Source: Caryophanales bacterium UBA5729 (lineage in GTDB: Bacteria; Bacillota_I; Bacilli_A; Izemoplasmatales; Hujiaoplasmataceae). From it: a stretch of 64,000 nt of DNA. Below the pieces are notes generated by a model. The model was given only the letters and a program-made list of their open reading frames with translations, made no database searches and was not told the origin of the DNA. The stretch's first letter is position 1; each line of letters starts with the position of its first letter. Location: NCBI GenBank assembly GCA_002419505.1, contig DIGF01000016.1, positions 1-64,000 on the forward strand, in the 5' to 3' direction. Shown one piece after another: positions 34,250 through 43,993 of this stretch. Position numbers and translations under genes: made by a program.

Positions 34250-35308
34250 ATGAAGAAATTTGATAGAGGCATTAATTATTATATGCTTCATGAAAATGAA
34301 GTGAAAAATAAAATTAAAGAAAATCCAAATTTTTTATGTGAAGAATCGTTAGACGGAAAAACACAAGAGTATCTGATTGAAAATAAAATTCTTCCATATG
34401 GATCACATGTTTTATCATTAGTCAATGATAGTAAAATTAAGTGGTCTAGTGTTCATCAAGATTATCTTATTAGGAATGGTATCATTCTTAGTGAGGTGGA
34501 GACAATCTTCAAGAATTTCAACGGTAAGGTAAGTACTGCTGTTCTTTTTGAGAACTTTGGAACAATTTTATCTATAAATGCATGTTTAGCATGTTTTACT
34601 TCAGGTGATGTTGATTTCTCAGCAAGTATCTCTGAATCCCCCCAGATTGAACAATGTATGAATGAAATCGGATATGCTCGAGAGGTGAGAAGGGGAGTTC
34701 CAGATTCCATTATGACTACATTTGTTAAGAAAGGCGTTCTACCTAATAAAGATTTTTATGTAAATTTTGAATGGAAACCAATTGCAAGAAGATACATAAA
34801 AAACATGAGAGAATTGCATCAGAGACTAGAACAGTTTAGAAATGAAAATGTAAAACTGTTGGAAAATGGAATCAAAGTATTATCCAATGAAGCACTCCTA
34901 TATTTTAATTTATTACACGTATCAATTGGGCATTACTATAATACATCTCCTGGTGTCAGATTATATGCTGACATAGATCGTTTGATTAGACATAGTGAAA
35001 AAATAGACTATTTTAAAATATTATCTTGGTCTGAAGAAGATAATCAAAATATACGAGTCTATACAGCTTTGAGATTGGTTCATGATATACTCGACACTCC
35101 GCTTGATAATTATGAAATCTTTGCATCAAAGAAAACAAAAATTTATTCCAATAAAATTATCAAGTATTTGTGGAATAGAAAGATGAATTCATACACTAAA
35201 AAGACATCAATATACAACCAATGGAAGATCGATTCATTTTCTGAAGGCGTGGCTTTTATTCCTTATGCTCTCACTAGATTAATAAAGTTAAATAGGAGTG
35301 GAAAATGA
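34250..35308 (+). CDS. uncharacterised nucleotidyltransferase-family protein (PF14907-like)
   Basis: A 352-residue protein resembling the family called nucleotidyltransferase 5, often found in polysaccharide and lasso-peptide loci. A GDVDFSAS segment (D120, D122) could supply the metal-binding aspartates, although the surrounding sequence differs from typical DxD sites. The C-terminal half is helical with HVSIGHYYNTSPGVRLYADIDRL-like sequence. The start follows the acetyltransferase stop by three bases. It may transfer a nucleotide or act on an activated precursor. The assignment is uncertain. Confidence 0.5.
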   Translation: MKKFDRGINYYMLHENEVKNKIKENPNFLCEESLDGKTQEYLIENKILPYGSHVLSLVNDSKIKWSSVHQDYLIRNGIILSEVETIFKNFNGKVSTAVLFENFGTILSINACLACFTSGDVDFSASISESPQIEQCMNEIGYAREVRRGVPDSIMTTFVKKGVLPNKDFYVNFEWKPIARRYIKNMRELHQRLEQFRNENVKLLENGIKVLSNEALLYFNLLHVSIGHYYNTSPGVRLYADIDRLIRHSEKIDYFKILSWSEEDNQNIRVYTALRLVHDILDTPLDNYEIFASKKTKIYSNKIIKYLWNRKMNSYTKKTSIYNQWKIDSFSEGVAFIPYALTRLIKLNRSGK

Positions 35309-36435
35309 AGAAAAAACTAGTTGTTTTTGCTATCTCAAATAGAGGTGGAGGGTCTGAAACATTTTTAATAAATTTTTTGAAACGTTTTTCCATATTATCA
35401 AAATTCGAAATAACTTGTTTTCTACCAGAAGAAAGAAGAAACTATTATGAAGAAATAATTGATAACGTCTTTTTCATATATATTAACAAGACGGTTGTAG
35501 ATAACCCCATAAAGAGACTGATTTACGAGAATATCACTGCTAAGAAAATTATAAAAAGGATTAAGCCTGATATCGTATTCATACCATCTGAATCCATACC
35601 GTACAGTTGGAAAAGAATCAAATGCATTAAAGTAACAAATGTGCATTCTACAATTCAAGTTTCAAGTAATAAATCTTTTTTTACTAGAACCATTCGGGAG
35701 AACTATGATTATTTTATTCGCAAACGATCACTAAAGATTTCAGATTATATTATTTTTGTTTCGTATTTGTCATTGGCAGAAATTAAATTTAAATTTGCTA
35801 TTGATGAAGCAAAGACAACAGTTATTTATCATGGAGTGAATTTTGACAGTCAGAATGATTCAAGGCTTGACAAATATGGAGATTATATATTGTCAGTTGG
35901 TGATCGATATGAACATAAAAATTACGATAAAATGATTGTTTTATTTGCGAAATTATTAAAAATGCATAGTTTAAATATTAAATTAATTATAATTGGTAGA
36001 ATAAAATCCTCTTCAGTCGAAAAGAAATTGTCTAATATTTTAGAAGAGTACAAACTAATGGATAAAGTAGTGCTTCTTGATAGTATTACTTATAATGACA
36101 TTGGGGTGTATTACAAAAATGCAAAATTGTATATGAACACATCATCATGGGAATCATTTGGTATAACGCCTTTGGAAGCAATGAGTTATAGCATACCTTG
36201 TATTGCATTTAAACATAGTGCACTAGCAGAAATATATTCTGATAAGCTACAATTTTTAGATCCAAGTATTGAAAGTGATATTGATATGGTTTCAAAGCTA
36301 CACAAAATGATAACAGATAACCATTTAAGAAGTAGGTATATAGATTTGGGTATAGAATTCGCACATAGAATGAATTGGGATTCTTCGATAGATAAGTACA
36401 TTAGTTTTTTCGAAAGAATTGAAGGGTCAAAATAG
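35305..36435 (+). CDS. glycosyltransferase family 4
   Basis: A 376-residue GT-B glycosyltransferase. The N-terminal acceptor domain begins KLVVFAISNRGGGSETFLIN, and the C-terminal donor domain contains YILSVGDRYEHKNYDKMI, MNTSSWESFGITPLEAMSYS and PCIAFKHSALAEI, the E-x7-E-type motif of GT4 enzymes. It overlaps the previous gene by four bases. It would add one sugar of the repeat unit from a nucleotide donor on the cytoplasmic side. The specific donor cannot be deduced. Confidence 0.8.
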   Translation: MKKKLVVFAISNRGGGSETFLINFLKRFSILSKFEITCFLPEERRNYYEEIIDNVFFIYINKTVVDNPIKRLIYENITAKKIIKRIKPDIVFIPSESIPYSWKRIKCIKVTNVHSTIQVSSNKSFFTRTIRENYDYFIRKRSLKISDYIIFVSYLSLAEIKFKFAIDEAKTTVIYHGVNFDSQNDSRLDKYGDYILSVGDRYEHKNYDKMIVLFAKLLKMHSLNIKLIIIGRIKSSSVEKKLSNILEEYKLMDKVVLLDSITYNDIGVYYKNAKLYMNTSSWESFGITPLEAMSYSIPCIAFKHSALAEIYSDKLQFLDPSIESDIDMVSKLHKMITDNHLRSRYIDLGIEFAHRMNWDSSIDKYISFFERIEGSK

Positions 36436-37572
36436 ATGAAAAAAGCACTATTAGTTTCTGCGTTTTATTTAGAAAACAGTACATCAAGACCCTATCATAT
36501 GAAAATGTATTTTGAGAGCATCGGATATCAAACAACTGTATTAACAACAAATTTTAATCATTCTTCGAAGAAACATGAAGTAATCGATAGTCCAGATGTT
36601 ATACAATTAAAAGTTCCAAGTTATTCTCAGACATTTTCTTTCAAGAGAATATTATCACATATAATATATGCAATTAAAATAAAAAAATACATAAAATTAG
36701 GAAAATACGATTTATTATATATAGCAGTCCCTCCTAATTATTCTTCATTCATTGCTTCAAAATACGCAAAAAAAATGCAGAAAACTATTGTAACTGATAT
36801 CATCGATATTTGGCCACAAAATAATGGAAGGTTTCCAGTAAGCATAATTCTAAAAAAATGGTCTAACATGCGTAACAAGACAGTAAGAATATCTGATTTA
36901 GTGCTAATTGAGACTAATGGTTATCAGAAATACATAAGTTCTATAAGAAGTGATTTTGAACTAGTCTATCTTACTAAAACTGTTGATGAAAATTTAGCAA
37001 ATGAAAATCTGGAAAACTTTGATTTATCAATTGATTTTAAAATCGGATACCTTGGTAATTTTTCAGACTCTTATGATTTTAATTCATTGATTGAGATTGC
37101 AAAATTATTGAATAAAAATTATAAGGTGACACTAGAATTAGTTGGAGATGGATATTTAAAAAAAGCTTTCATAAATGATCTTGATAAAAACTTTATTCAA
37201 TATAATGATTATGGGATAATATTTGATGAAGCTAAGAAAAAGCAAATTTTCCAAGCATGTCATTTTGGTTATAATGCAGTTAATAGAGATGTCACTGTTG
37301 GTTTATCATATAAATCGATTGATTATTTATCGTATGGATTACCGCTGTTAAACTCAATCGGACATGATACAAAAGTATTGATAGATTCTTACAATGCGGG
37401 AATCAATTTTATATCATCTGTCGATGCATTTGAGCAGATTATGAATTTATCAAATAATAGTTATAAAGATATGAGAGTAGGGGCTAAAACTTTATTTATT
37501 AAGTGCTTTTCTATTATAGCGTTTAACACTAGAATGAACGAGGTACTTAAGAAAAAAGGAGGAATATCATGA
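36436..37572 (+). CDS. glycosyltransferase family 4 (WbuB-like)
   Basis: A 378-residue GT-B glycosyltransferase, starting one base after the preceding stop. The N-terminal domain contains KKALLVSAFYLENSTSRPYH, ILTDIIDIWPQNNGR-like sequence and the DxWP motif found in WbuB-type amino-sugar transferases. The donor domain has IGYLGNFSDSYDFNSLIEI and VGLSYKSIDYLSYGLPLLNS. It probably acts after the initiating transferase. It overlaps the kinase-like gene by four bases. Confidence 0.7.
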   Translation: MKKALLVSAFYLENSTSRPYHMKMYFESIGYQTTVLTTNFNHSSKKHEVIDSPDVIQLKVPSYSQTFSFKRILSHIIYAIKIKKYIKLGKYDLLYIAVPPNYSSFIASKYAKKMQKTIVTDIIDIWPQNNGRFPVSIILKKWSNMRNKTVRISDLVLIETNGYQKYISSIRSDFELVYLTKTVDENLANENLENFDLSIDFKIGYLGNFSDSYDFNSLIEIAKLLNKNYKVTLELVGDGYLKKAFINDLDKNFIQYNDYGIIFDEAKKKQIFQACHFGYNAVNRDVTVGLSYKSIDYLSYGLPLLNSIGHDTKVLIDSYNAGINFISSVDAFEQIMNLSNNSYKDMRVGAKTLFIKCFSIIAFNTRMNEVLKKKGGIS

Positions 37573-38228
37573 AACCATTAATTGTATTCAGCGGAATTGA
37601 TTCAGCAGGAAAATCTACCCAAATAGATTTATTGAGAAAACATTATTTGACAAATATCATACGACATAAAGTTATATGGAGTAGAGGAGGATATACGACT
37701 GGTTTTGAAACAATAAAAAATATAATGAGATTCTTTTTTAGAAAAAAACTACCAGATCCAGGAAGAAACAAAAATAGGCAAGAAATGTTTGATAAAAAAT
37801 CTGTTTCGAAAATTTGGTATCTCTTTGCTATGTTGGATTTAATTAGACTTTATGCAATAACATTTAGAATTTATAGATTTTTTGGTGTCACTATTATAGC
37901 AGATCGTTATCTCTGGGACACATATGTTGACTATAAGATGAGCCTTAAAAATATAAATTTAGAGAAAAGCATATTGTGGAAATTGGCTGTATTTTTATCG
38001 CCTAAAACTGATAAATCCATTCTATTGTTTGTTAGTCCAGAAGTTTCATTTCAACGATCGATTGATAAAAGTGAGCCTCATTTTGACAGTTTAGAAGTTA
38101 GAAAAAGTAGGATAGAAATATATACAAAGCTCGCAAGTAACCATAAGTGGAATCTCACACTAAATACTGAAATTAGTGATGTTAATATGACTTTCAGTAG
38201 TATAAAGGAATGTATATATGGGATATAA
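37569..38228 (+). CDS. thymidylate-kinase-like P-loop kinase
   Basis: A 219-residue protein with Walker A GIDSAGKST (residues 9-17) and the nucleoside-binding ADRYLWDTYVDYK motif, as in thymidylate kinases. The LID region is unusual and the protein contains extra basic segments (FFRKKLPDPGRNKNRQEMFD). Relatives occur in polysaccharide loci, where they may phosphorylate a sugar or lipid intermediate and not dTMP. It starts inside the glycosyltransferase gene and its end overlaps the next kinase-like gene. A housekeeping role is unlikely given its position. Confidence 0.65.
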   Translation: MKPLIVFSGIDSAGKSTQIDLLRKHYLTNIIRHKVIWSRGGYTTGFETIKNIMRFFFRKKLPDPGRNKNRQEMFDKKSVSKIWYLFAMLDLIRLYAITFRIYRFFGVTIIADRYLWDTYVDYKMSLKNINLEKSILWKLAVFLSPKTDKSILLFVSPEVSFQRSIDKSEPHFDSLEVRKSRIEIYTKLASNHKWNLTLNTEISDVNMTFSSIKECIYGI

Positions 38229-39360
38229 CGACTTTTTTAAAAGAGAAGATGTGTATAAAATAATAGAGGAAACATTGTCTTCACATTACAAATGTAGAGT
38301 TAAGACTGTATCTAGAATCCATATCAATAAGCATGAACGCAAATACTACTGCTTACCACGTCTAAATATAATATTTTCTAGTAGAACTTCCAAAAAAAAA
38401 CTTATCCAGTTTACAGCAAATAATATAATAGGCAATCAGAAATTTTTAAAAAAAGCATCTTTGATGATATATATATATTTATCAATATTTTTCCCGATTT
38501 TATTTTCTGATAGACTAATGGTATTTAGCAATAACTCAGTCGTGATTGATGTTATATATCCAGGAAATAAAAGGATAAAAATAATAAATTTCAAAGAAAA
38601 GAGAATTACAAATGTTTTAAAGAAAGGATTTAACAATGAATGGTTTAGTAATGAAATAAGTTTTAGAACTAATAACACATATGAGTTTATTTTAAATATT
38701 GAAGATGTTGGTGACGATTATTATACAGAAAATCTAATTGTTGGCAAACCGTTGGCTAGAATGAACAATAGGAGTATAAAGGAAGTTACCAGCAAAGTTC
38801 TAGAGTGTTTATCTGAAATTTGTGCTGAATCATCACGTATTAAAATTGACTTATACACCAATGATTTAACAAACCAGTTAGAATCCCTAAGAGAGAGTAT
38901 AGAGATGCCATTTGATAATATAAATATCATAATCAAAATGGTATCGAATTATCTAGTTTTTTACCATCAAGATGAAATTATTACCATTTCTAGAACTCAT
39001 GGAGATTTTCAAAAAGGTAATATTATTGTCAATGAGTATGGAAATATTTTCCTTCTAGATTGGGAAACTGTTGATATAAGGTATACAAAATATGATTATT
39101 TTGTATACACATTCAGTTTACGCAATAGCAATAACCTTATAAAAAATATTCAAGAATTTATTGAGTCAAAAGATAGTCGTGATAATATTCTTGTTGATTT
39201 ATCGCTATTTATTTTAGAAGATATTAAGTGGTATTATAAAGAGACAAAACAATTGCTAAAAGGAAATTATTCGACTGGTTTAACTAATTACAATGACAAT
39301 AGATTGCTTCAATTTTTGAGAGGTATATATAATGAAAATGAAACGAACAAGTCTTTATAA
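38218..39360 (+). CDS. aminoglycoside-phosphotransferase-like kinase
   Basis: A 380-residue protein with a protein-kinase-like catalytic part in its C-terminal half: THGDFQKGNIIV (H261, D263) and FLLDWETVDIRY (D281), the Brenner and DFG-equivalent motifs of the APH/choline kinase group. The N-terminal half is less clear and contains a hydrophobic stretch around residues 83-98. It overlaps neighbours on both sides. Two kinase-like genes in a row suggest that the glycan carries a phosphorylated or phospho-linked residue. The substrate is unknown. Confidence 0.6.
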   Translation: MGYNDFFKREDVYKIIEETLSSHYKCRVKTVSRIHINKHERKYYCLPRLNIIFSSRTSKKKLIQFTANNIIGNQKFLKKASLMIYIYLSIFFPILFSDRLMVFSNNSVVIDVIYPGNKRIKIINFKEKRITNVLKKGFNNEWFSNEISFRTNNTYEFILNIEDVGDDYYTENLIVGKPLARMNNRSIKEVTSKVLECLSEICAESSRIKIDLYTNDLTNQLESLRESIEMPFDNINIIIKMVSNYLVFYHQDEIITISRTHGDFQKGNIIVNEYGNIFLLDWETVDIRYTKYDYFVYTFSLRNSNNLIKNIQEFIESKDSRDNILVDLSLFILEDIKWYYKETKQLLKGNYSTGLTNYNDNRLLQFLRGIYNENETNKSL

Positions 39361-40549
39361 TATAATAAGTTTGAGCGTACCTCTTGTACCTATATTTTCA
39401 ATATATAGATTTTTTATTGAGGGTCTTTCTCTAGCAGAAGTAATGATGATTATTCTTATATTATCATACCTTATTAGCAAAAGAATTAGAGCAATGAACT
39501 ATATAATCGTGTTTTTCTTATTTACTTATTTATTTTTATCTTTACTACTAAGTTACAACATTGTTGGCTATTTTTATTCAACAAATATTCTGACAAGATT
39601 TGGTAAATTGTTCATATACACGATATATGGAATGGTAGTCCTAAGTTCATTAAAATATTCGTCGAATCTATTAAAATACTTCAATATAACTGGTTTTATG
39701 CTATATTTAGGACTAGTTACTCAATACATCATTTATGCATTGACATCGAGATACTTCGTAATAAAAATACCATTAATACCCTACGTGAATGATCAGGTAA
39801 GTTCAGTTGACTTTTCTTATATTCGTTCTATTGATTTTAGACCCTCATCACTATTTTTAGAACCCGCACATTTCGCAGTTTTTGCAATTTTTCATTTGTT
39901 AATCATTTTATATAGCAGAGAAATCACTGAAAGAAAAAAACTAGTAATGGGGATCTCAATTTCATTATTTGCTCTTTTATCAACAAGTTCAACGGCTTTG
40001 GTTGTGATTCCAATAATTTGGATTTTATACTATCTATTTATCTCATCAAATACTGGAAAAAAACAACTTTATTTTGTTACAGTTTTGATCTTCCTTTTTA
40101 CAATTTTCCAGTTTGATATTGTTAGAGATACTTTTGATAGAGTTATTAATCTTGAATCAATTGCAGTAACCGGTAGGGTGTTTGCTGGTAGCAGTTTATT
40201 AGCTTCAATGAATGCAAGAGAATTGTTATTTGGTGTGGGGTTTGGCAATGTAGCAACCATAGAATATATGAATTCTTTCAACCTAATTATATTCTACTTA
40301 GGTAGATTTGGAATAGCTATATTTTCTCTCATAAGTTTAGTTGTATTTTTGCGTTCAAACAGATACAGCAAATTGATTTTGTTTGTATTGTTCTTGTTGA
40401 TGGGAGCTTCACCAGTGCTATTCTCATCCAACATATCTCTAATAATAGTTTTGTATGGAATAAGAAGTAGTAATACTAATAATAGTTTGAAAGGAAATAA
40501 GAATGAAGAAAATAATAGCTTATTATTTGCCCCAATTTCACGAGTTTAA
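39332..40549 (+). CDS. Wzy-like polysaccharide polymerase
   Basis: A 405-residue integral membrane protein with about ten hydrophobic segments and a large external loop near residues 150-175 (FSYIRSIDFRPSSLFLEPAH), as in O-antigen and capsule polymerases. The RPSSLFLEPAHFA motif occurs in many Wzy proteins. It would link repeat units after export by the flippase. It overlaps the upstream kinase-like gene by 29 bases and the next gene by 47 bases. Sequence identity among Wzy proteins is low, so the assignment depends on topology and context. Confidence 0.75.
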   Translation: MKMKRTSLYNIISLSVPLVPIFSIYRFFIEGLSLAEVMMIILILSYLISKRIRAMNYIIVFFLFTYLFLSLLLSYNIVGYFYSTNILTRFGKLFIYTIYGMVVLSSLKYSSNLLKYFNITGFMLYLGLVTQYIIYALTSRYFVIKIPLIPYVNDQVSSVDFSYIRSIDFRPSSLFLEPAHFAVFAIFHLLIILYSREITERKKLVMGISISLFALLSTSSTALVVIPIIWILYYLFISSNTGKKQLYFVTVLIFLFTIFQFDIVRDTFDRVINLESIAVTGRVFAGSSLLASMNARELLFGVGFGNVATIEYMNSFNLIIFYLGRFGIAIFSLISLVVFLRSNRYSKLILFVLFLLMGASPVLFSSNISLIIVLYGIRSSNTNNSLKGNKNEENNSLLFAPISRV

Positions 40550-41582
40550 AGAGAATAATGAATGGTGGGGGGAAGGTTACACTGAGTGGAACAATGTAAA
40601 ATCTGCTAAGCCTTTGTTTAAGGGACACATACAGCCGAGGATACCAATCGATGGATATTACGATTTAACAAAAATTGACACCTTAGTAAGTCAGGTAAAT
40701 TTGGCGAAAAAATATGGAGTTTATGGGTTTTGTCTATATCACTATTGGTTTGAGGGTAAACTACTGATGGAGAAGCCTTCAGAAATTTTACTTGAGAATA
40801 AGGCTATCAACATCAATTTTTGTTTTTCATGGGCAAATCATAATTTTCACAATAAGGTTCAGTTCAAAAAGCGAGTATTACTAATTGAACAAACATATGG
40901 CGAGCTTGAAGATTGGAAAAGACATTTTGATTATTTAGCTGCTTTTTTTCAAGATAAGCGTTATATCAAAATAAAAAATAAACCTGTTTTTATATTATAT
41001 GACGCAAAAAATATATTTAAAGTTTCTGAGATGATGAAATACTTTAATTTTAGATCAAAAGAACTAGGATTTGACGGTATACATTTTACAAACACACTTA
41101 AGGATAGATTAGATGTAGAGATATCAAGTATTAATGAGTTTGATTCACAAGTTGAGTATCAACCATATTTTTCAAACTATTATAATACGTTTCGTTCAAG
41201 ACTCTACGATTTTAAACGTTTGCTATGTAAGGATATTTTTAAAAAACCATTAAAACTTCAATCAAATAAGGTTTGGCATAACATAGTAAGATCTACTCCT
41301 AAAAATGGTGTTCAAACATTCATAGGGGCTTACACAAGTTGGGATACATCTCCTAGGTGGAAAGAACGTGGAATTATTCATATTGGTGGATCCAAAGAAC
41401 TCTTTCGTAAATATATGGAAATTCAGAATAATCGAAGTTCTGAATCAATAGGAGATTTTTTATTCATAACGGCTTGGAATGAATGGGGGGAAGGTGCATA
41501 TTTAGAAGGAGATTCACAAAACAACTATATGTATTTAGAAGTAATTAGTGAACTATTTGGAAATCATAATAATAAAATATAG
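40503..41582 (+). CDS. WbsX-like glycan-processing protein
   Basis: A 359-residue protein with the WbsX signature: YYLPQFHEFKENNEWWGEGY, then TEWNNV, YDLTKIDTLVSQVNLAKKYG, FCLYHYWFEGK and near the end FLFITAWNEWGEGAYLEGD. WbsX-like proteins are related to GH99-type hydrolases and are common in polysaccharide loci; they may act as transferases or processing enzymes. No signal peptide is seen, so a cytoplasmic action is likely. It overlaps the polymerase gene by 47 bases. A 130-base gap follows before the rhamnose genes. Confidence 0.8.
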   Translation: MKKIIAYYLPQFHEFKENNEWWGEGYTEWNNVKSAKPLFKGHIQPRIPIDGYYDLTKIDTLVSQVNLAKKYGVYGFCLYHYWFEGKLLMEKPSEILLENKAININFCFSWANHNFHNKVQFKKRVLLIEQTYGELEDWKRHFDYLAAFFQDKRYIKIKNKPVFILYDAKNIFKVSEMMKYFNFRSKELGFDGIHFTNTLKDRLDVEISSINEFDSQVEYQPYFSNYYNTFRSRLYDFKRLLCKDIFKKPLKLQSNKVWHNIVRSTPKNGVQTFIGAYTSWDTSPRWKERGIIHIGGSKELFRKYMEIQNNRSSESIGDFLFITAWNEWGEGAYLEGDSQNNYMYLEVISELFGNHNNKI

Positions 41583-41714
41583 GTTCAACTTTAAAAATTA
41601 GTATGCATTCTTTAACATTCCTATAACAGTATGTCATTTAACACAACACTGCACTAGTTCTTATATTTCATTATTAAAGAAACATGATTTAAAAAAAGAG
41701 AGGATGGTAATAAA
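41583..41714 (+). other. short spacer before the rhamnose operon
   Basis: The spacer is AT-rich and shows no clear terminator and no convincing promoter. AGAGAGGATGG at its end is the ribosome binding site of rfbA. Confidence 0.4.
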
Positions 41715-42599
41715 ATGAAGGGTATTATTTTAGCAGGAGGTTCAGGTAGTAGATTATATCCACTTACAATGGTGACAAGTAAACAATTGTTGCCTATTTA
41801 CGACAAGCCAATGATATACTACCCGTTATCAATTCTAATGTTAGCAGGTGTAAAAGATATTTTGATTATTTCAACACCAGATGATACGCCAAGATTTCAA
41901 GCATTACTTGGAAATGGATCCAAAATGGGTATTAATCTTGTTTATAAGGTTCAACCTTCACCAGATGGACTTGCACAAGCGTTCTTGTTAGGTGAGGAGT
42001 TTATAGATGGAGATACTGCATGTATGATATTGGGAGACAATATTTTCTATGGTAACGGTATCAAAACCGCATTAAATAGAGCTATTGAAAACTCTAAGAT
42101 CGGTAAAGCTACAGTATTTGGATATCACGTTGATGATCCAGAAAGATTTGGTGTTGTTGAATTTGATCAAGGTGGAAGAGCAGTTTCTATTGAAGAAAAA
42201 CCAACAGAACCAAAGTCTAATTATGCAGTCACAGGATTGTATTTTTACGACAATCGCGTTGTTGAACTTGCAAAAAAAGTTAAACCTTCTAAACGTGGTG
42301 AACTTGAAATAACTGATTTAAATAGAATGTATTTAGAAGATGATACTTTAGATGTGGTGACTTTTGGTAGAGGATTTACTTGGCTAGATACTGGAACGCA
42401 TGAATCATTAGCTGAAGCAACAGCATTCGTTAAAATGATTGAAGAACATCAAGGTTTAAAAATTTCATGTCCTGAAGAGATTGCTTTTAACAATGGTTGG
42501 ATTGATAAAGAACAGTTAAGAGAGCAAGCTGAACTAATGAAAAAAAACCAATATGGACAGCATTTGTTCAAGGTTTTAGAAGGAAAGGTTCGTTACTGA
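41715..42599 (+). CDS. rfbA: glucose-1-phosphate thymidylyltransferase
   Basis: A 294-residue enzyme that makes dTDP-glucose from glucose 1-phosphate and dTTP, the first step of dTDP-L-rhamnose synthesis. It has the nucleotide-binding motif [11 protein letters not shown] near the N-terminus, [26 protein letters not shown] and [19 protein letters not shown]. Length and all core motifs fit the RmlA family. AGAGAGGATGG lies before the ATG. It is the first of four consecutive rhamnose genes in the order A, C, D, B, with overlapping or nearly overlapping ends. Confidence 0.95.
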   Translation: MKGIILAGGSGSRLYPLTMVTSKQLLPIYDKPMIYYPLSILMLAGVKDILIISTPDDTPRFQALLGNGSKMGINLVYKVQPSPDGLAQAFLLGEEFIDGDTACMILGDNIFYGNGIKTALNRAIENSKIGKATVFGYHVDDPERFGVVEFDQGGRAVSIEEKPTEPKSNYAVTGLYFYDNRVVELAKKVKPSKRGELEITDLNRMYLEDDTLDVVTFGRGFTWLDTGTHESLAEATAFVKMIEEHQGLKISCPEEIAFNNGWIDKEQLREQAELMKKNQYGQHLFKVLEGKVRY

Positions 42600-43147
42600 T
42601 GAAAATCATTAAAACAGATGTTAATGACTTGATAGTAATTGAACCTAATGTATTTGGTGATCATAGAGGTTGGTTTTCTGAAAGTTACAATCATGAGATG
42701 TTTAAACAAAACAAAATCTATATTACTTTCATTCAAGATAATCATTCTTTTAGTGCTCAGAAAGGTGTTTTGCGAGGATTGCATTTCCAAAACCACCCAA
42801 AAGCTCAAACTAAGTTAGTAAGATGCACGAGAGGTCGTATCTGGGATGTTGCAGTAGATTTAAGAAAATCAAGTTCTACTTATTTAAAGTGGTTTGGAAT
42901 TGAAATAACTGCAGAGAATCATAAGATGTTATTAGTACCAAAAGGTTTCGCACATGGTTTTATAACATTAGAAGATAACTGCGAAGTTCAATATAAAGTT
43001 GATAATGTATACGACAAATCATCAGATCGTTCTATCAAATATAATGATCCGGAAATAGGTATCGCATGGCCTAAAATTGAACTTGTATTATCTGATAAAG
43101 ATAAAAATGCACCACTACTAAGAGACTCGGATGTGAATTTTATATGA
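42599..43147 (+). CDS. rfbC: dTDP-4-dehydrorhamnose 3,5-epimerase
   Basis: A 182-residue cupin-fold epimerase, third enzyme of the dTDP-L-rhamnose pathway. It contains LRGLHFQNHPKAQTKLVRC with the catalytic histidine, RIWDVAVDLRKSS, KGFAHGFITLED and the YNDPEIGIAWP end motif. The length is typical. Its ATG overlaps the last base of the rfbA stop codon, so the two are translated together. All expected active-site segments are present. Confidence 0.95.
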   Translation: MKIIKTDVNDLIVIEPNVFGDHRGWFSESYNHEMFKQNKIYITFIQDNHSFSAQKGVLRGLHFQNHPKAQTKLVRCTRGRIWDVAVDLRKSSSTYLKWFGIEITAENHKMLLVPKGFAHGFITLEDNCEVQYKVDNVYDKSSDRSIKYNDPEIGIAWPKIELVLSDKDKNAPLLRDSDVNFI

Positions 43148-43992
43148 AAATAGTAGTCACCGGTGTCAATGGACAACTCGGGTATGATGTTGTCAGAGAA
43201 CTCAAATCTAGAGGTTATCAAAATATTCTTGGAATTGATATAGATGATTTAGATATAACAAATAAAACACAAGTTGTAGAATTTTTTAAGAAGAATATCC
43301 CTGCAGCAATTATTCACTGTGCAGCTTATACATCTGTGGATAAAGCAGAAGACAATAAAGACATTTGCATAAATGTGAATGTTGAAGGTACGAAAAACTT
43401 AGTTGAACAAGCAAAAAAATATGATTCTAAGTTTGTTTATATTTCTACAGATTATGTCTTTGATGGCGATAAAAAGTCTCCCTATGAGATAAATGACACC
43501 CCTCGTCCTCAATCTGTTTATGGCGAATCAAAATATCTAGGCGAGTTAGAGACAATAAAGCATGATAAGCATTTCATTATCCGTATATCGTGGGTGTTTG
43601 GTAAAAATGGATTCAATTTTGTTAAAACAATGTTAAGACTTGGAAAGGAAAAAGAGTTTTTGAATGTCGTTAATGATCAATTTGGATCACCTACTTATAC
43701 TTATGATTTATCAAGACTACTTGTGGATTTCATCGAAACCAATAAGTATGGTATTTATCATGGTACAAATGAAGAAACATGTACTTGGTATGAGTTTACA
43801 AAAGAGATTTTCAAAATTGCATGCATCAATATTCCAGTCAATCCAATTATGACAAGTGACTACCCTACTAAAGCAAAAAGACCAAAGAATTCTGTACTGA
43901 GCAAATCGAGTTTAGATATTAATGGATTCAAACGTCTTCCTAATTGGAAGGATGCACTTCAAAGATACTTAAAAGAAATCGAGGTTATCTAA
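43144..43992 (+). CDS. rfbD: dTDP-4-dehydrorhamnose reductase
   Basis: A 282-residue short-chain reductase that performs the last step to dTDP-L-rhamnose with NAD(P)H. It shows GVNGQLGYDVVREL for cofactor binding, YISTDYVFDGDKKSPY, the catalytic YGESKYLGE motif and a C-terminal RPKNSVLSKSSL sequence typical of RmlD. It overlaps rfbC by four bases and is followed two bases later by rfbB. The length is normal. Confidence 0.95.
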   Translation: MKIVVTGVNGQLGYDVVRELKSRGYQNILGIDIDDLDITNKTQVVEFFKKNIPAAIIHCAAYTSVDKAEDNKDICINVNVEGTKNLVEQAKKYDSKFVYISTDYVFDGDKKSPYEINDTPRPQSVYGESKYLGELETIKHDKHFIIRISWVFGKNGFNFVKTMLRLGKEKEFLNVVNDQFGSPTYTYDLSRLLVDFIETNKYGIYHGTNEETCTWYEFTKEIFKIACINIPVNPIMTSDYPTKAKRPKNSVLSKSSLDINGFKRLPNWKDALQRYLKEIEVI

Positions 43993-43993
43993 T

